Positions 1-6,241 are shown, counted from the first letter of the stretch. The stretch: 7,159 nucleotides of DNA from Akkermansiaceae bacterium (GCA_014379305.1 JACMMB010000066.1:1-7159); one strand, 5' to 3'. The notes: a model not told the origin generated them from the sequence alone. A program made the numbers and translations.

Positions 1-1
1 A

Positions 2-1360
2 GACGAGGTCGGGGAACTGACTGGTAATTTCAACCATAACCCCGTGAACAATGGCGGGTTGATTGTGGGCGCGCTGGCCATTGCGGAACTCCAACCTCAA
101 CTTGCGCGCAAGGTGGTGGAACGTGCCATCAAGTTCCTCCCCTTGGCAGCGGAACCCTACGCGCCACATGGCTCCTATCCGGAAGGGCCAACCTATTGGT
201 CCTACGGCACCACATTCCATGTTTTTGCCGTGGAGGCACTCCGCTCGGTTTTCAATACTTCCTGCGGACTGGAAAAGTTCCCGGGTTTCCTGGAGTCGAT
301 CGACTTCATGTCCCAGATGAAGGGGCCGACCGGGCATGACTACAACTTCGGTGATGCCACCGCGGCCCCGCTAACCGAAACCATCGATCGTTTCACTTCG
401 GAACCTGTCGTATTCTGGTTTGCCAGGGAGAAAGGCCGCCGCGAAATCGCCGAGGTGGAGATAAAAAGCCTGGCAAAAGCCATGAGCATTGTAAAAAGCG
501 CCGCAGCGCCAAAGGACCAGAAGCCACTCAGCCGCCACCTGGCCTTCGAAGTATTGTGGTGGAATCCCGAACTGCCTCCTATCAGCCCCATCTATGCTCT
601 TCCCCTGCACTGGACCGCGGATGGCTTGATGCCCATCGCGGTGATGCGTTCAAAATGGAACGATCCATCAGCCTCCTTCATTGCCCTCAAAGGCGGCACG
701 CCCAACAATTCCCATGGGCAGATGGATATCGGGAGTTTCATCCTTGAAGCGGATGGCATCCGCTGGGCGCTGGATATGGGTGGAGAGAGTTATGACAAGA
801 TGCGCGCCGCCAAACTCGATTTGTGGAACTATTCGCAGGACAGCGACCGATGGACCACCTTCCGCCCCGGCCCCGAAGGCCATAACATCCTTCGGTTTAA
901 CAACGCACGCCAGGATATCACCGGCATGGCGCGGATCACCCGGTTGCCGGATGATCAGGGAATCATCGGGGATGTGGCGGATCTCACTTCTCTATACCGG
1001 TCACAGGTGGAAAAAGTCACCCGCACGGTCAAACTGCGGCCCGACCGTTCCATCACCATCGAAGACGCGTGGACCACCGCTTCGAACGATGTTGAAGTTT
1101 CTTTCCAGTGGCTAACCAAAGCGAAAATCACCCTGGTGCCTACCGGTGTTTTGCTGGAGCACGCGGGGAAATCCCTCCGGGTCAACGTGGAAACACCGGG
1201 TTCCACGGCGAAGCCTGAAATCCTGATCGAGGATGTTTCGAAAGCGAGGGCTCCACAGGATTCCGACAATCCTGGTGTTAGCCGTTTTGTAATCCGGCTG
1301 GCGACCGCTGCCAACAGCTCATCCGGCTTCAAGATCACTGCGATCCCGGGAAGCCTGTAA
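2..1360 (+). CDS. Heparinase II/III-family polysaccharide lyase, 3' part
   Basis: The reading frame is open from base 2, so the real start lies before the window; the GTG at 44 is internal. About 452 residues are visible. The segment begins with an N-x-N-H-N-P-V-N-N-G-G stretch, then YPEG-x-x-YW-x-YG (about 178-208), both typical of the helical toroid domain of heparinase II/III and alginate lyases. The beta-sandwich half follows: N-S-H-G-Q-M-D-x-G-S-F (His codon 713-715), R-W-A-L-D-M-G-G-x-x-Y, and a G-H-N-I-L motif near 880. These His and Tyr positions match where the family places its base and acid, which cleave uronic-acid-containing polysaccharides by beta-elimination. The enzyme is probably exported, but the signal-peptide region is outside the window. 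The substrate cannot be read from sequence. The 3' end overlaps the convergent desaturase frame by 26 bp. Confidence 0.88.
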   Translation, partial: DEVGELTGNFNHNPVNNGGLIVGALAIAELQPQLARKVVERAIKFLPLAAEPYAPHGSYPEGPTYWSYGTTFHVFAVEALRSVFNTSCGLEKFPGFLESIDFMSQMKGPTGHDYNFGDATAAPLTETIDRFTSEPVVFWFAREKGRREIAEVEIKSLAKAMSIVKSAAAPKDQKPLSRHLAFEVLWWNPELPPISPIYALPLHWTADGLMPIAVMRSKWNDPSASFIALKGGTPNNSHGQMDIGSFILEADGIRWALDMGGESYDKMRAAKLDLWNYSQDSDRWTTFRPGPEGHNILRFNNARQDITGMARITRLPDDQGIIGDVADLTSLYRSQVEKVTRTVKLRPDRSITIEDAWTTASNDVEVSFQWLTKAKITLVPTGVLLEHAGKSLRVNVETPGSTAKPEILIEDVSKARAPQDSDNPGVSRFVIRLATAANSSSGFKITAIPGSL

Positions 1361-2207
1361 ACGAACCGGATCCCGCGGGGTGATCTGCGCCTTTTTTCGA
1401 ATCCGTTCGCGTGAAGCGGTCCTCGCTCCATCCGCTTTCCTTACCCGTCCCGGAAATCGGAGCGACAACTTGATCGCTGTCCCTTAAGAATCGTGAGTCA
1501 TATTCAGGATCCAAGGTTCCGAAGATTTTGTCCCACAAAAGTGTGTAAAATCCAAAATTGAAACGGGGATGCTCGTGGTGTTCAGCATGAAAGGTAGACG
1601 TGCCCAGGAGGCTGAGCCCAAGTATGGATCGAAACTTTCCTGGGAATGGCTCAACTCCAGAATGCCCCAAGGTGCCCCACAGCACGTTTAGCGCGAGATA
1701 GCCCATGAGACCTCCAACAGACATCCGATAAAGTGCCAGGAATACAATCATGAGTAACCCGAAACCGATGATCTCTACAGGATGAAGAACAAACAAACTG
1801 ATCGGATTGGTCGTTTCGTGTCTGTGGTGAAATCGGTGGAAAAGATTGAAAATTGACGGCAGATGAACGAAGCGATGTAACACATACATGCCGAAATCCA
1901 TAAAAAGCAGCATCGCCAGACAGTCATAAATCCCCGATATCATACCGCCTGTCTTTAGGGTGATAAAATCGCTATTCCAAAGCCACCATCCAAAAACTGA
2001 AATACCGGCATTGAAGAATATCGATCCGAGCGCAGCGAAAATCTCAATTGGTCGTAACGGCTCCCATCGATCAAATATTCTTCGTGACTGAAACAGCCAG
2101 CCAAGTGACCAGCAAAGTGCTACCGATCCGACAAATATTCCGAAATTTGCCACGATGAAGAATTTCGAGGCTTCAGACAAAGATGCAGCTTTGAGTTGAT
2201 CAAGCAT
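1335..2207 (-). CDS. Sterol desaturase / fatty acid hydroxylase superfamily membrane protein
   Basis: This 290-residue protein has several hydrophobic membrane segments (about residues 15-38, 55-77, 92-110 and 145-180) and the eight-histidine di-iron pattern of the superfamily: HRFVH at 111-115, HRFHH at 124-128, single His at 142 and 182, and HAEHH at 207-211, followed by the family-like LLWDKIFGTLDP. Members use O2 to hydroxylate or desaturate lipids or sterols at the membrane; the substrate here is unknown. The start is an ATG at 2207 with no obvious Shine-Dalgarno, 23 nt after a structured repeat. Homology seems to end near residue 240. The last 50 residues are polar and low in complexity, and run through the putative terminator into the lyase gene, so the native stop may have been lost. 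The gene shares its strand with the two small genes upstream. Confidence 0.87.
   Translation of the reverse strand: MLDQLKAASLSEASKFFIVANFGIFVGSVALCWSLGWLFQSRRIFDRWEPLRPIEIFAALGSIFFNAGISVFGWWLWNSDFITLKTGGMISGIYDCLAMLLFMDFGMYVLHRFVHLPSIFNLFHRFHHRHETTNPISLFVLHPVEIIGFGLLMIVFLALYRMSVGGLMGYLALNVLWGTLGHSGVEPFPGKFRSILGLSLLGTSTFHAEHHEHPRFNFGFYTLLWDKIFGTLDPEYDSRFLRDSDQVVAPISGTGKESGWSEDRFTRTDSKKGADHPAGSGSFTGFPGSQ
1369..1397 (+). terminator. Possible Rho-independent terminator after the lyase gene
   Basis: Eight bases after the lyase stop, GATCCC and GGGTGATC can form a short stem with one bulged T (1369-1385). Six T residues follow at 1392-1397, separated by a short GC-rich spacer. The spacer makes this weaker than a textbook terminator. 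The same bases also encode the tail of the convergent desaturase frame. Confidence 0.35.
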
Positions 2208-2230
2208 TTGATATCAGCAAACGTCAAAAC

Positions 2231-2280
2231 GATGGCAACCCCACTGGCGGGAGCCAGCCTTGATCGCGGGGTAGAGGTTG
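2231..2280 (-). repeat. Structured intergenic repeat, copy A (leader of the desaturase gene)
   Basis: GATGGCAACCCCACT at 2231-2245, then GCG-x-GAGCCAG, recurs at 2795 with two mismatches in the first 27 bases; looser similarity (GAT-x-G-x-GGGGT, AGGT) continues to about 2279. On the minus strand CTGGC-TCCC-GCCAG (2257-2244) is a perfect hairpin. CCCC (2239-2242) can pair with GGGG (2268-2271), or CAACC with GGTTG (2276-2280). The copy lies 54 nt after the thioesterase stop and 23 nt before the desaturase ATG. Confidence 0.75.
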
Positions 2281-2311
2281 AAATTCCGTCGAAACATCGA
2301 GAACGATGGGA

Positions 2312-2767
2312 CTATTGGGGGTTGTCATCGGTGGCCTGTTCTGTTTTTTGTCGATTCCTCAAAACAAGCCATGAAAACGAGCTTGAAACGGATTTCTCAC
2401 CCACTTCTGAACGGACTTCCGCAACAACTGTAAGACTGACTTTACCCCTCTCGCTCAGTGCCTGTTGAAACTGATCGCGCGAGCAAGTGGAATCCACGAT
2501 GTGAGACCTCGATTCACCTCTTGTGGGTTTGAAAAATTTGATTTCGGCTTTTCTTAGTGTTGGCAGGTCGCAATCCGGATCCATTCCCAAGGCATCGATG
2601 AGAAACTGGGCAGACGCAGATTCGGCCAGAGTAAACTGGGCGCAGAAACTGACATCACCCCAATAATTCGAAACTTTACGCGTGTGAGGCATGATGAGAC
2701 AGCTGTCGGCATCGTCGTATGACAACCCTAGGTGTTCATTGATAGGAATACAGCACACGGATTTCAT
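2312..2767 (-). CDS. Hotdog-fold thioesterase-like protein (PaaI/DUF4442 type)
   Basis: The 151-residue product matches the layout of small hotdog thioesterases: an entry segment I-P-I-N-E-H-L-G-L (7-15), N-x-x-G at 34-37 leading into a long helix F-T-L-A-E-S-A-S (45-52), and the strand I-K-F-F-K-P-T-R-G (76-84), followed by alternating beta-strand residues to about 137. Enzymes of this fold hydrolyse acyl-CoA or acyl-ACP thioesters in the cytoplasm. Glu49 sits where many members keep an acidic catalytic residue, but the usual H-G-G after N-x-x-G is absent, so activity is uncertain. I chose the ATG at 2767; the frame stays open upstream to 2851, but that stretch is the repeat and the neighbouring gene's end read in another frame. 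The gene lies between two copies of the structured repeat, on the same strand as its neighbours. Confidence 0.68.
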   Translation of the reverse strand: MKSVCCIPINEHLGLSYDDADSCLIMPHTRKVSNYWGDVSFCAQFTLAESASAQFLIDALGMDPDCDLPTLRKAEIKFFKPTRGESRSHIVDSTCSRDQFQQALSERGKVSLTVVAEVRSEVGEKSVSSSFSWLVLRNRQKTEQATDDNPQ

Positions 2768-2794
2768 GGGACTTTTTCTACCGAACGGATAAGT

Positions 2795-2852
2795 GATGGC
2801 AACCCCACTAGCGTGAGCCAGTGCGGATTGAGGGGTCAAGGTGCTTGCCATC
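2795..2852 (-). repeat. Structured intergenic repeat, copy B (leader of the thioesterase gene)
   Basis: This second copy is bounded by a perfect 8-bp inverted repeat, GATGGCAA (2795-2802) and TTGCCATC (2845-2852). Inside, CCCC (2803-2806) can pair with GGGG (2832-2835), and CTGGC-TCAC-GCTAG (minus strand, 2821-2808) forms a hairpin with one G-U pair. The inner stem is kept relative to copy A only when read on the minus strand; on the plus strand the same change gives an A-C mismatch. The copy ends 27 nt before the thioesterase ATG and overlaps the last codons and the TAG stop (2810-2808) of the preceding gene. Confidence 0.78.
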
Positions 2853-3260
2853 CATGGCGGGTTCGCTTTTGGGTATTACCTTGGAGAAGACATCGGTGAG
2901 ATCATCTGCCAATTCCTTCTCAGCGACGCTGAACTTGCCTCCAACCGCCTTGAACACCACCAGCCTTTTGATTGGGTTTTCACCAGAATCCTCGCCGGCA
3001 CGGTCTCCTTCCTTGATCTTCCCTCGTTGTCTCTCTCGGTATTCCGCGGTAACGGCAACTCCGTCCACATGGTGAATTGTCCACTCCCGGAAGACGAACG
3101 AATGCGCGGCAAACGCACGAACACTTTGGATTTCGGTTCCGTCCGAGACCACGTCAATTGTAGCCCCGTCGCACGCTGACCTCCACTCAATTGTGGTCTC
3201 CACCAATTCAGCTCTGGCCGCCAAAGGGGTCAGGATCGCAAGCAGGACGATGATCTTCAT
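2808..3260 (-). CDS. Small secreted or periplasmic protein of unknown function
   Basis: The ATG at 3260 begins a clear signal peptide: M-K, a hydrophobic core IIVLLAIL, and an A-R-A cleavage site at about residue 17. The frame is open further upstream to 3320, but that would place 20 polar residues before the signal peptide. The mature part (about 133 residues) starts with alternating beta-strand patterns (ELVETTIEW, TIDVVSDG, REWTIHHVDG, TAEYRE), then a charged segment rich in K, E, D and G (about 96-115), and ends in a helical region (EKELADDLTDVFSKV). I recognise no named family. Residues about 140-150 and the TAG stop lie in structured repeat copy B, so the C-terminal tail seems to come from the repeat. 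It is the first of three minus-strand genes; no promoter could be assigned. Confidence 0.62.
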   Translation of the reverse strand: MKIIVLLAILTPLAARAELVETTIEWRSACDGATIDVVSDGTEIQSVRAFAAHSFVFREWTIHHVDGVAVTAEYRERQRGKIKEGDRAGEDSGENPIKRLVVFKAVGGKFSVAEKELADDLTDVFSKVIPKSEPAMDGKHLDPSIRTGSR

Positions 3261-3995
3261 ACTTTTGATTTTTTGTGGCGAACGTTGAATGAACGGTCTG
3301 GCTGATTGACCCAAGCTCATTTTTCCAAAAATGTGGGGTCAACAATGGAGAACATCGCTCCGTGCAGGAAATCTTTGTCACGGGCGGGTCTTGGCAGCGT
3401 CGAGCCATTTGGTTTCCTTGTATTTGAAACCGGAGGCGGAATGACATGAATTGCTGGTGAGTTCTCCGGAATTTGGAAGATCTGTGCAAGACAATGACGT
3501 GAGGCTTGGGAAATGCCGATTCAGCGAGAGTCCGCACCGGATGCGGATTGATTGCTCCGGCCAGAAGAGATCCATGAAATTTCTCCCTTTTCCCCTCCCT
3601 GTGTGGCGACTCGGGTCTCATCAGAATTAAAAATCTGTCTCGAAAGGCACGGCATTAAGCCGCATTTCGTTGCTCAATTCGCTGAGAAATCAAGAGTTCC
3701 TGTCGAGCAGGGCCACCCGGAATTCCTTCCGCTTCAACGATTGGGCGGCGAGATTGCTCTTGATTCAACGTGTTCCGCAACTTCCTCAATTTCAACGAAA
3801 GTCTGCTTGATCCCGTGCCATTCAAGCCTGTCCCTTTCTCGTGTACCTTTCTCGTGTTTTGCGCAGATTCCGCCATTTCCACAGCACCCTGCTCGCTGGC
3901 TACTAGACTAAAGTATACAAGTCAAAAAACGAATGGGATTTGACATCATCGTTCGCACCGGAGAGAGGTTCTATATCTTTAAAACGATTGAACCC
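3261..3995. other. Gene-poor stretch between the secreted-protein gene and the pilin-like gene
   Basis: No convincing gene is visible. Open frames up to about 137 codons exist on both strands, but they overlap each other, lack recognisable motifs, are rich in Cys, Ser, Pro and Arg, and have no plausible start. The stretch holds one copy of a short direct repeat (3811-3834) and a 12-bp repeat, CCTTTCTCGTGT, at 3833-3844 and again at 3846-3857. A TTGACA at 3940-3945 lacks a -10 box at a suitable distance. The composition is A+T-rich like the genes to its left. Decayed gene remnants are possible. Confidence 0.5.
3811..3834. repeat. Short direct repeat, left copy (flanks the pilin-like gene)
   Basis: TCCCGTGCCATTCA followed by CTGTCCC (3811-3834) recurs at 4726-4749 in the same orientation; 22 of 24 bases agree and both differences are transitions. 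On its right side this copy runs into the duplicated CCTTTCTCGTGT unit, then GTTTTGCGCA. Beyond that duplication it shows loose similarity to the CTGTTTTTGGCA that follows the right copy. Confidence 0.7.
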
Positions 3996-4715
3996 ATGAA
4001 ATCCTATTCGCCGTCCGTTTCCCTACGTCGAGCCCGAGGCTTTAATCTCGTTGAGTTGCTCGTTGTCATCGTGATCATTGCTATTCTCGCAAGTGGGTTG
4101 TTAGGAGTTTCCAGCAAGTTTCGGGAACAAGCAGCGACCACGAAAACTCTCAACAATCTCAAACAATTGCAACTGGCAAGCGCGCAGCATGCCGTGGAGC
4201 ACAATGGCGCGTATCCTGCCCCCAAGGGAGGCAGTGACCCTAACGCTTGGAACTCGATGTGGTTTATAAACCCCGATTTCATTCTCGGGCTGGGCTTGAA
4301 TGAGGCCGACTGGGATGAAAAGTTTCCGGTAGCCGCAACGTCCGGCCTTAGAACGGCGCGAGCTCCCAACGAGCCGTCCAACGTTACGGACGGGCGTTTT
4401 TCCATAGCCATGAATACCGGCACCAAGCAGCACTGGGGCAGCAATGGGACGCTTCCGTCGATGTCCTACCACACTTCGCAAATTAATTACCCGGCGCGTG
4501 CCATGGCATTCTGTGATGCCAACGACTTCTGGGTCGGCGCGAACGCGGGTTCTTGGTCGGGGTGGACCAGTGACAAGTCTCCCTGGAATGGGATGAAAAT
4601 GGCCTACCGAAACAACGGCAAGGCTGCGGTTGTTCACTTTGACGGACATGCAAGCCTCGTCTCGCCCAAAGAATCCGTGAACAATATGTATCTCTGGGAT
4701 CCAGGCAAAATGTGA
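3996..4715 (+). CDS. Type IV pilin/pseudopilin-like protein with a degenerate H-X9-DG tail
   Basis: The 239-residue protein begins with a short basic leader (RRARG) and a class III cleavage site: Gly15 then Phe16, Glu at +5 (Glu20), and a hydrophobic helix to about residue 37. A prepilin peptidase would cut after Gly15 and methylate Phe16. The globular part has many Trp, Asn and Gly and includes N-Y-P-A-R-A-M-A-F-C-D, as in the large family of such proteins in Verrucomicrobiota and Planctomycetota. The C-terminal motif reads N206-x9-D216-G217-H218, so the usual first His of H-X9-DG is Asn here. Family members often occur in many copies and their function is unknown; surface display or secretion is assumed. 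I chose the ATG at 3996 because the leader then has normal length; an ATG at 3933 would add 21 residues. No pilus-assembly genes are nearby, and a short direct repeat flanks the gene. Confidence 0.9.
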   Translation: MKSYSPSVSLRRARGFNLVELLVVIVIIAILASGLLGVSSKFREQAATTKTLNNLKQLQLASAQHAVEHNGAYPAPKGGSDPNAWNSMWFINPDFILGLGLNEADWDEKFPVAATSGLRTARAPNEPSNVTDGRFSIAMNTGTKQHWGSNGTLPSMSYHTSQINYPARAMAFCDANDFWVGANAGSWSGWTSDKSPWNGMKMAYRNNGKAAVVHFDGHASLVSPKESVNNMYLWDPGKM

Positions 4716-4725
4716 CTCTACATCT

Positions 4726-4749
4726 TCCCGTGCCATTCAGGTCTGTCCC
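4726..4749. repeat. Short direct repeat, right copy (flanks the pilin-like gene)
   Basis: This is the partner of 3811-3834, with two transitions among 24 bases. It begins 10 bp after the stop of the pilin-like gene. Read on the minus strand, it supplies the TGA that ends the small frame at 4919-4737. Confidence 0.7.
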
Positions 4750-4919
4750 GCTGTTTTTGGCATGACGAAGTTCCGCCAGTGCTGGCGGATGACCTCGGGG
4801 TGGAAGAGCGGTTTGAATTCGACGGCCATGGGGTGCCGGAACGCTAGCGGGCAGCCTGCGGATTCCAGGCCTGATAGGATTTTCCGGTTCGAGTAGAGGT
4901 TGAGGCGGCCGGCACTGCC
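4737..4919 (-). pseudogene. Possible gene remnant ending in a conserved-looking FHPEVIRQHW segment
   Basis: Downstream of the histidine kinase, and out of frame with it, a minus-strand frame reads about 60 codons to a TGA inside the right direct-repeat copy. It contains G-R-L-N-L-Y-S-N-R-K-I-L and, from an ATG at 4829, M-A-V-E-F-K-P-L-F-H-P-E-V-I-R-Q-H-W-R-N-F-V-M-P. The amino-acid pattern looks protein-like, and F-H-P-E-V followed by a basic amphipathic stretch recalls the beginning of some larger enzymes, but I cannot name the family. The 30 codons after the ATG are too few for such a domain. It may be a truncated gene cut by the repeat, or a chance frame. Confidence 0.25.
4772..4789. repeat. 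Perfect 8-bp inverted repeat downstream of the kinase gene
   Basis: TCCGCCAG and CTGGCGGA are separated by TG. The sequence forms a strong hairpin on either strand, 135 nt after the kinase stop. No T-tract follows on the minus strand, so it is not a standard intrinsic terminator, though it could stabilise the 3' end of the transcript. It overlaps the possible gene remnant. Confidence 0.5.
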
Positions 4920-4924
4920 ATTAT

Positions 4925-6067
4925 TCAGGCGGCATTGAACCCATCGTCGGACGGGGTTTTGGGAAACCCGAGTTCGAACACCGTCCCGCGGTTCGCTTCA
5001 GAGACACGGATCGCTCCGCCGTGTTGCTCCATAATGCGGCGGCACAAGCTTAATCCGAGGCCGCTTCCGGGCACGTCGCCCGCATTGCCAGCGCGCGCCT
5101 CGGGTTCGAAGATCCTTTCCCGGTCCGCGGCCGGAATTCCCCTGCCATTGTCGATCACCCGGACAATTTCCTGCTGATCGTTTGAATCAGCCTGAATGGT
5201 GATCACCGGCGCATCCTCCGAGCGGTATTTGACGGCGTTTTCGATGAGGTTGGAAAACAACTGTAGCAACAGCGTTGGATTGCCCTTCACCGCCGGCAGC
5301 TTTCCGATGGTCACCCGGGCACCCGCCTCTTCCAAGGTGGGTGTCAGTTTTTCCATCATGGTTGCCAGCACTTCGTCGAGCCACACGTGCGAGAGACTCG
5401 TGGTATCCTCACGTGAGAGAGCCAGCTCGTGAAGCTCTTCCACAAAGCGGTTCATTTGCCGCAGCGAACGCAACACGGCATCCATTTCCTCGCGCGCGAG
5501 TTTCAGATCCCCGGACTCGCAGGCCTCCTTCGCGAGATCCGCCATGAACAGGGCTCCGGACATCGGATTCTTCAAATCATGGGTCACGATGCCGGTGAAT
5601 GCCGCCAGGTCACGGTTGCTGCGCTCCGCCGCTTCGTGCGCTTGCTTGCTGATCGCCAGTTGCTCCTGCAACTGCTGGTTCATCCGCAACTGCCCCGGCA
5701 GTTCGAGTGCCTTCGGAGCGATCCGAACGATGGCGATCACCGTCGCCCAGGACACGACCGCCGTGATGACCTTGAGCACCGCGGAAACCCGGTACACAGG
5801 GTGATAGAAAATGATTGCTTCGATCAGGTGGGTGCTGCCGCAACTAAAGATGAATGCCGCGAACAACCACAACACTTTGGGGAATGCCAGTTCGGAGCGC
5901 TTTACCCAGCAATAGCGCGCGATGGCCAGCGGGATCATCGCGTAAGCGCCAGCAATCGCCAGATCGGACAGGATATGGAACCAGCCATGAACCGGTGCCC
6001 AATGACCGCAATTCCAGCGGGCGGGAAAGTCCGAGGTGTCAAACAACAGTCGTAGGGAGTCAAACAT
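4925..6067 (-). CDS. Orphan membrane histidine kinase with an ethylene-receptor-like sensor domain
   Basis: From the ATG at 6067 the protein has 380 residues. Three membrane helices (about 30-52, 62-84 and 93-116) form a domain like the N-terminus of plant ETR1 and cyanobacterial SynEtr1. L-S-D-x6-Y gives Asp35 and Tyr42, and A-F-I-x-x-C-G-x-T-H gives Ile73, Cys76 and His80; these match ETR1 Asp25, Tyr32, Ile62, Cys65 and His69, which hold Cu(I) and ethylene. A short coiled coil (about 123-155) leads to a HisKA domain with T-H-D-L-K-N-P (His163 as phosphate acceptor) and an HATPase_c domain with N277, D-N-G-R-G-I-P (306-312) and G-S-G-L-G-L (334-339). There is no GAF or receiver domain and no adjacent response regulator. 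An ATG at 6145 would add 26 residues; 6067 places the family-like start L-x-x-L-F-D-T-S near the N-terminus. Ligand binding is inferred. Confidence 0.9.
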   Translation of the reverse strand: MFDSLRLLFDTSDFPARWNCGHWAPVHGWFHILSDLAIAGAYAMIPLAIARYCWVKRSELAFPKVLWLFAAFIFSCGSTHLIEAIIFYHPVYRVSAVLKVITAVVSWATVIAIVRIAPKALELPGQLRMNQQLQEQLAISKQAHEAAERSNRDLAAFTGIVTHDLKNPMSGALFMADLAKEACESGDLKLAREEMDAVLRSLRQMNRFVEELHELALSREDTTSLSHVWLDEVLATMMEKLTPTLEEAGARVTIGKLPAVKGNPTLLLQLFSNLIENAVKYRSEDAPVITIQADSNDQQEIVRVIDNGRGIPAADRERIFEPEARAGNAGDVPGSGLGLSLCRRIMEQHGGAIRVSEANRGTVFELGFPKTPSDDGFNAA

Positions 6068-6181
6068 GGAAACCGGATTTATCGGGCGAAAACTAGGGAA
6101 CAATCGATAGTCCCGCAAGAAAAAGTGCCATCCCTGCGCTTTCATGGACAATTCGTGAAAAAAGTTACGGCAGTTTCCCGG

Positions 6182-6195
6182 GACCTAACCCTCTC
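6182..6195 (+). repeat. Direct repeat GACCTAACYCTCTC, first copy
   Basis: GACCTAACCCTCTC occurs here and, with one transition, at 6269-6282; the two copies are 87 bp apart in the same orientation. Together they flank the palindrome at 6242-6255, upstream of the kinase gene, and could be a pair of regulator binding sites. Confidence 0.4.
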
Positions 6196-6241
6196 AGGAT
6201 CAGCCTCGCTCCGGATAGAAACCGGCAAGAAATGGGGAATC

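Noticed and set aside
44..1360. GTG at 44 as the start of the lyase gene
   Set aside because: The frame is open to the window edge and the residues before the GTG belong to the conserved N-x-N-H-N-P motif, so the gene begins upstream.
2231..2852. Repeat pair as genuine attC sites or as a CRISPR
   Set aside because: The R' core does not match GTTRRRY beyond GTT and no integrase is present, so attC is kept only as a hypothesis. Two copies more than 500 bp apart cannot be a CRISPR array.
3208..3911. Open frames on both strands (3621-3208, 3575-3378, 3552-3911, 3882-3655)
   Set aside because: They overlap one another, have no signal peptide, motif or convincing start, and one overlaps the well-supported signal-peptide gene.
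3940..3977. TTGACA at 3940-3945 with TATATC at 3972-3977 as a promoter for the pilin-like gene
   Set aside because: The 26-bp spacing is too long for a sigma-70-type promoter and no better -10 lies at 16-18 bp.
4101..4736. 211-codon minus-strand frame opposite the pilin-like gene; its ATG-GCA-CGG start in the repeat resembles that of some Y1 transposases
   Set aside because: Only the first three residues agree; the rest is the antisense shadow of the pilin-like gene.
6068..6151. TTG at 6151 or ATG at 6145 as the kinase start
   Set aside because: The extra 26-28 residues are not part of the sensor domain and have no Shine-Dalgarno; the ATG at 6067 gives a family-like N-terminus. The longer form is not excluded.
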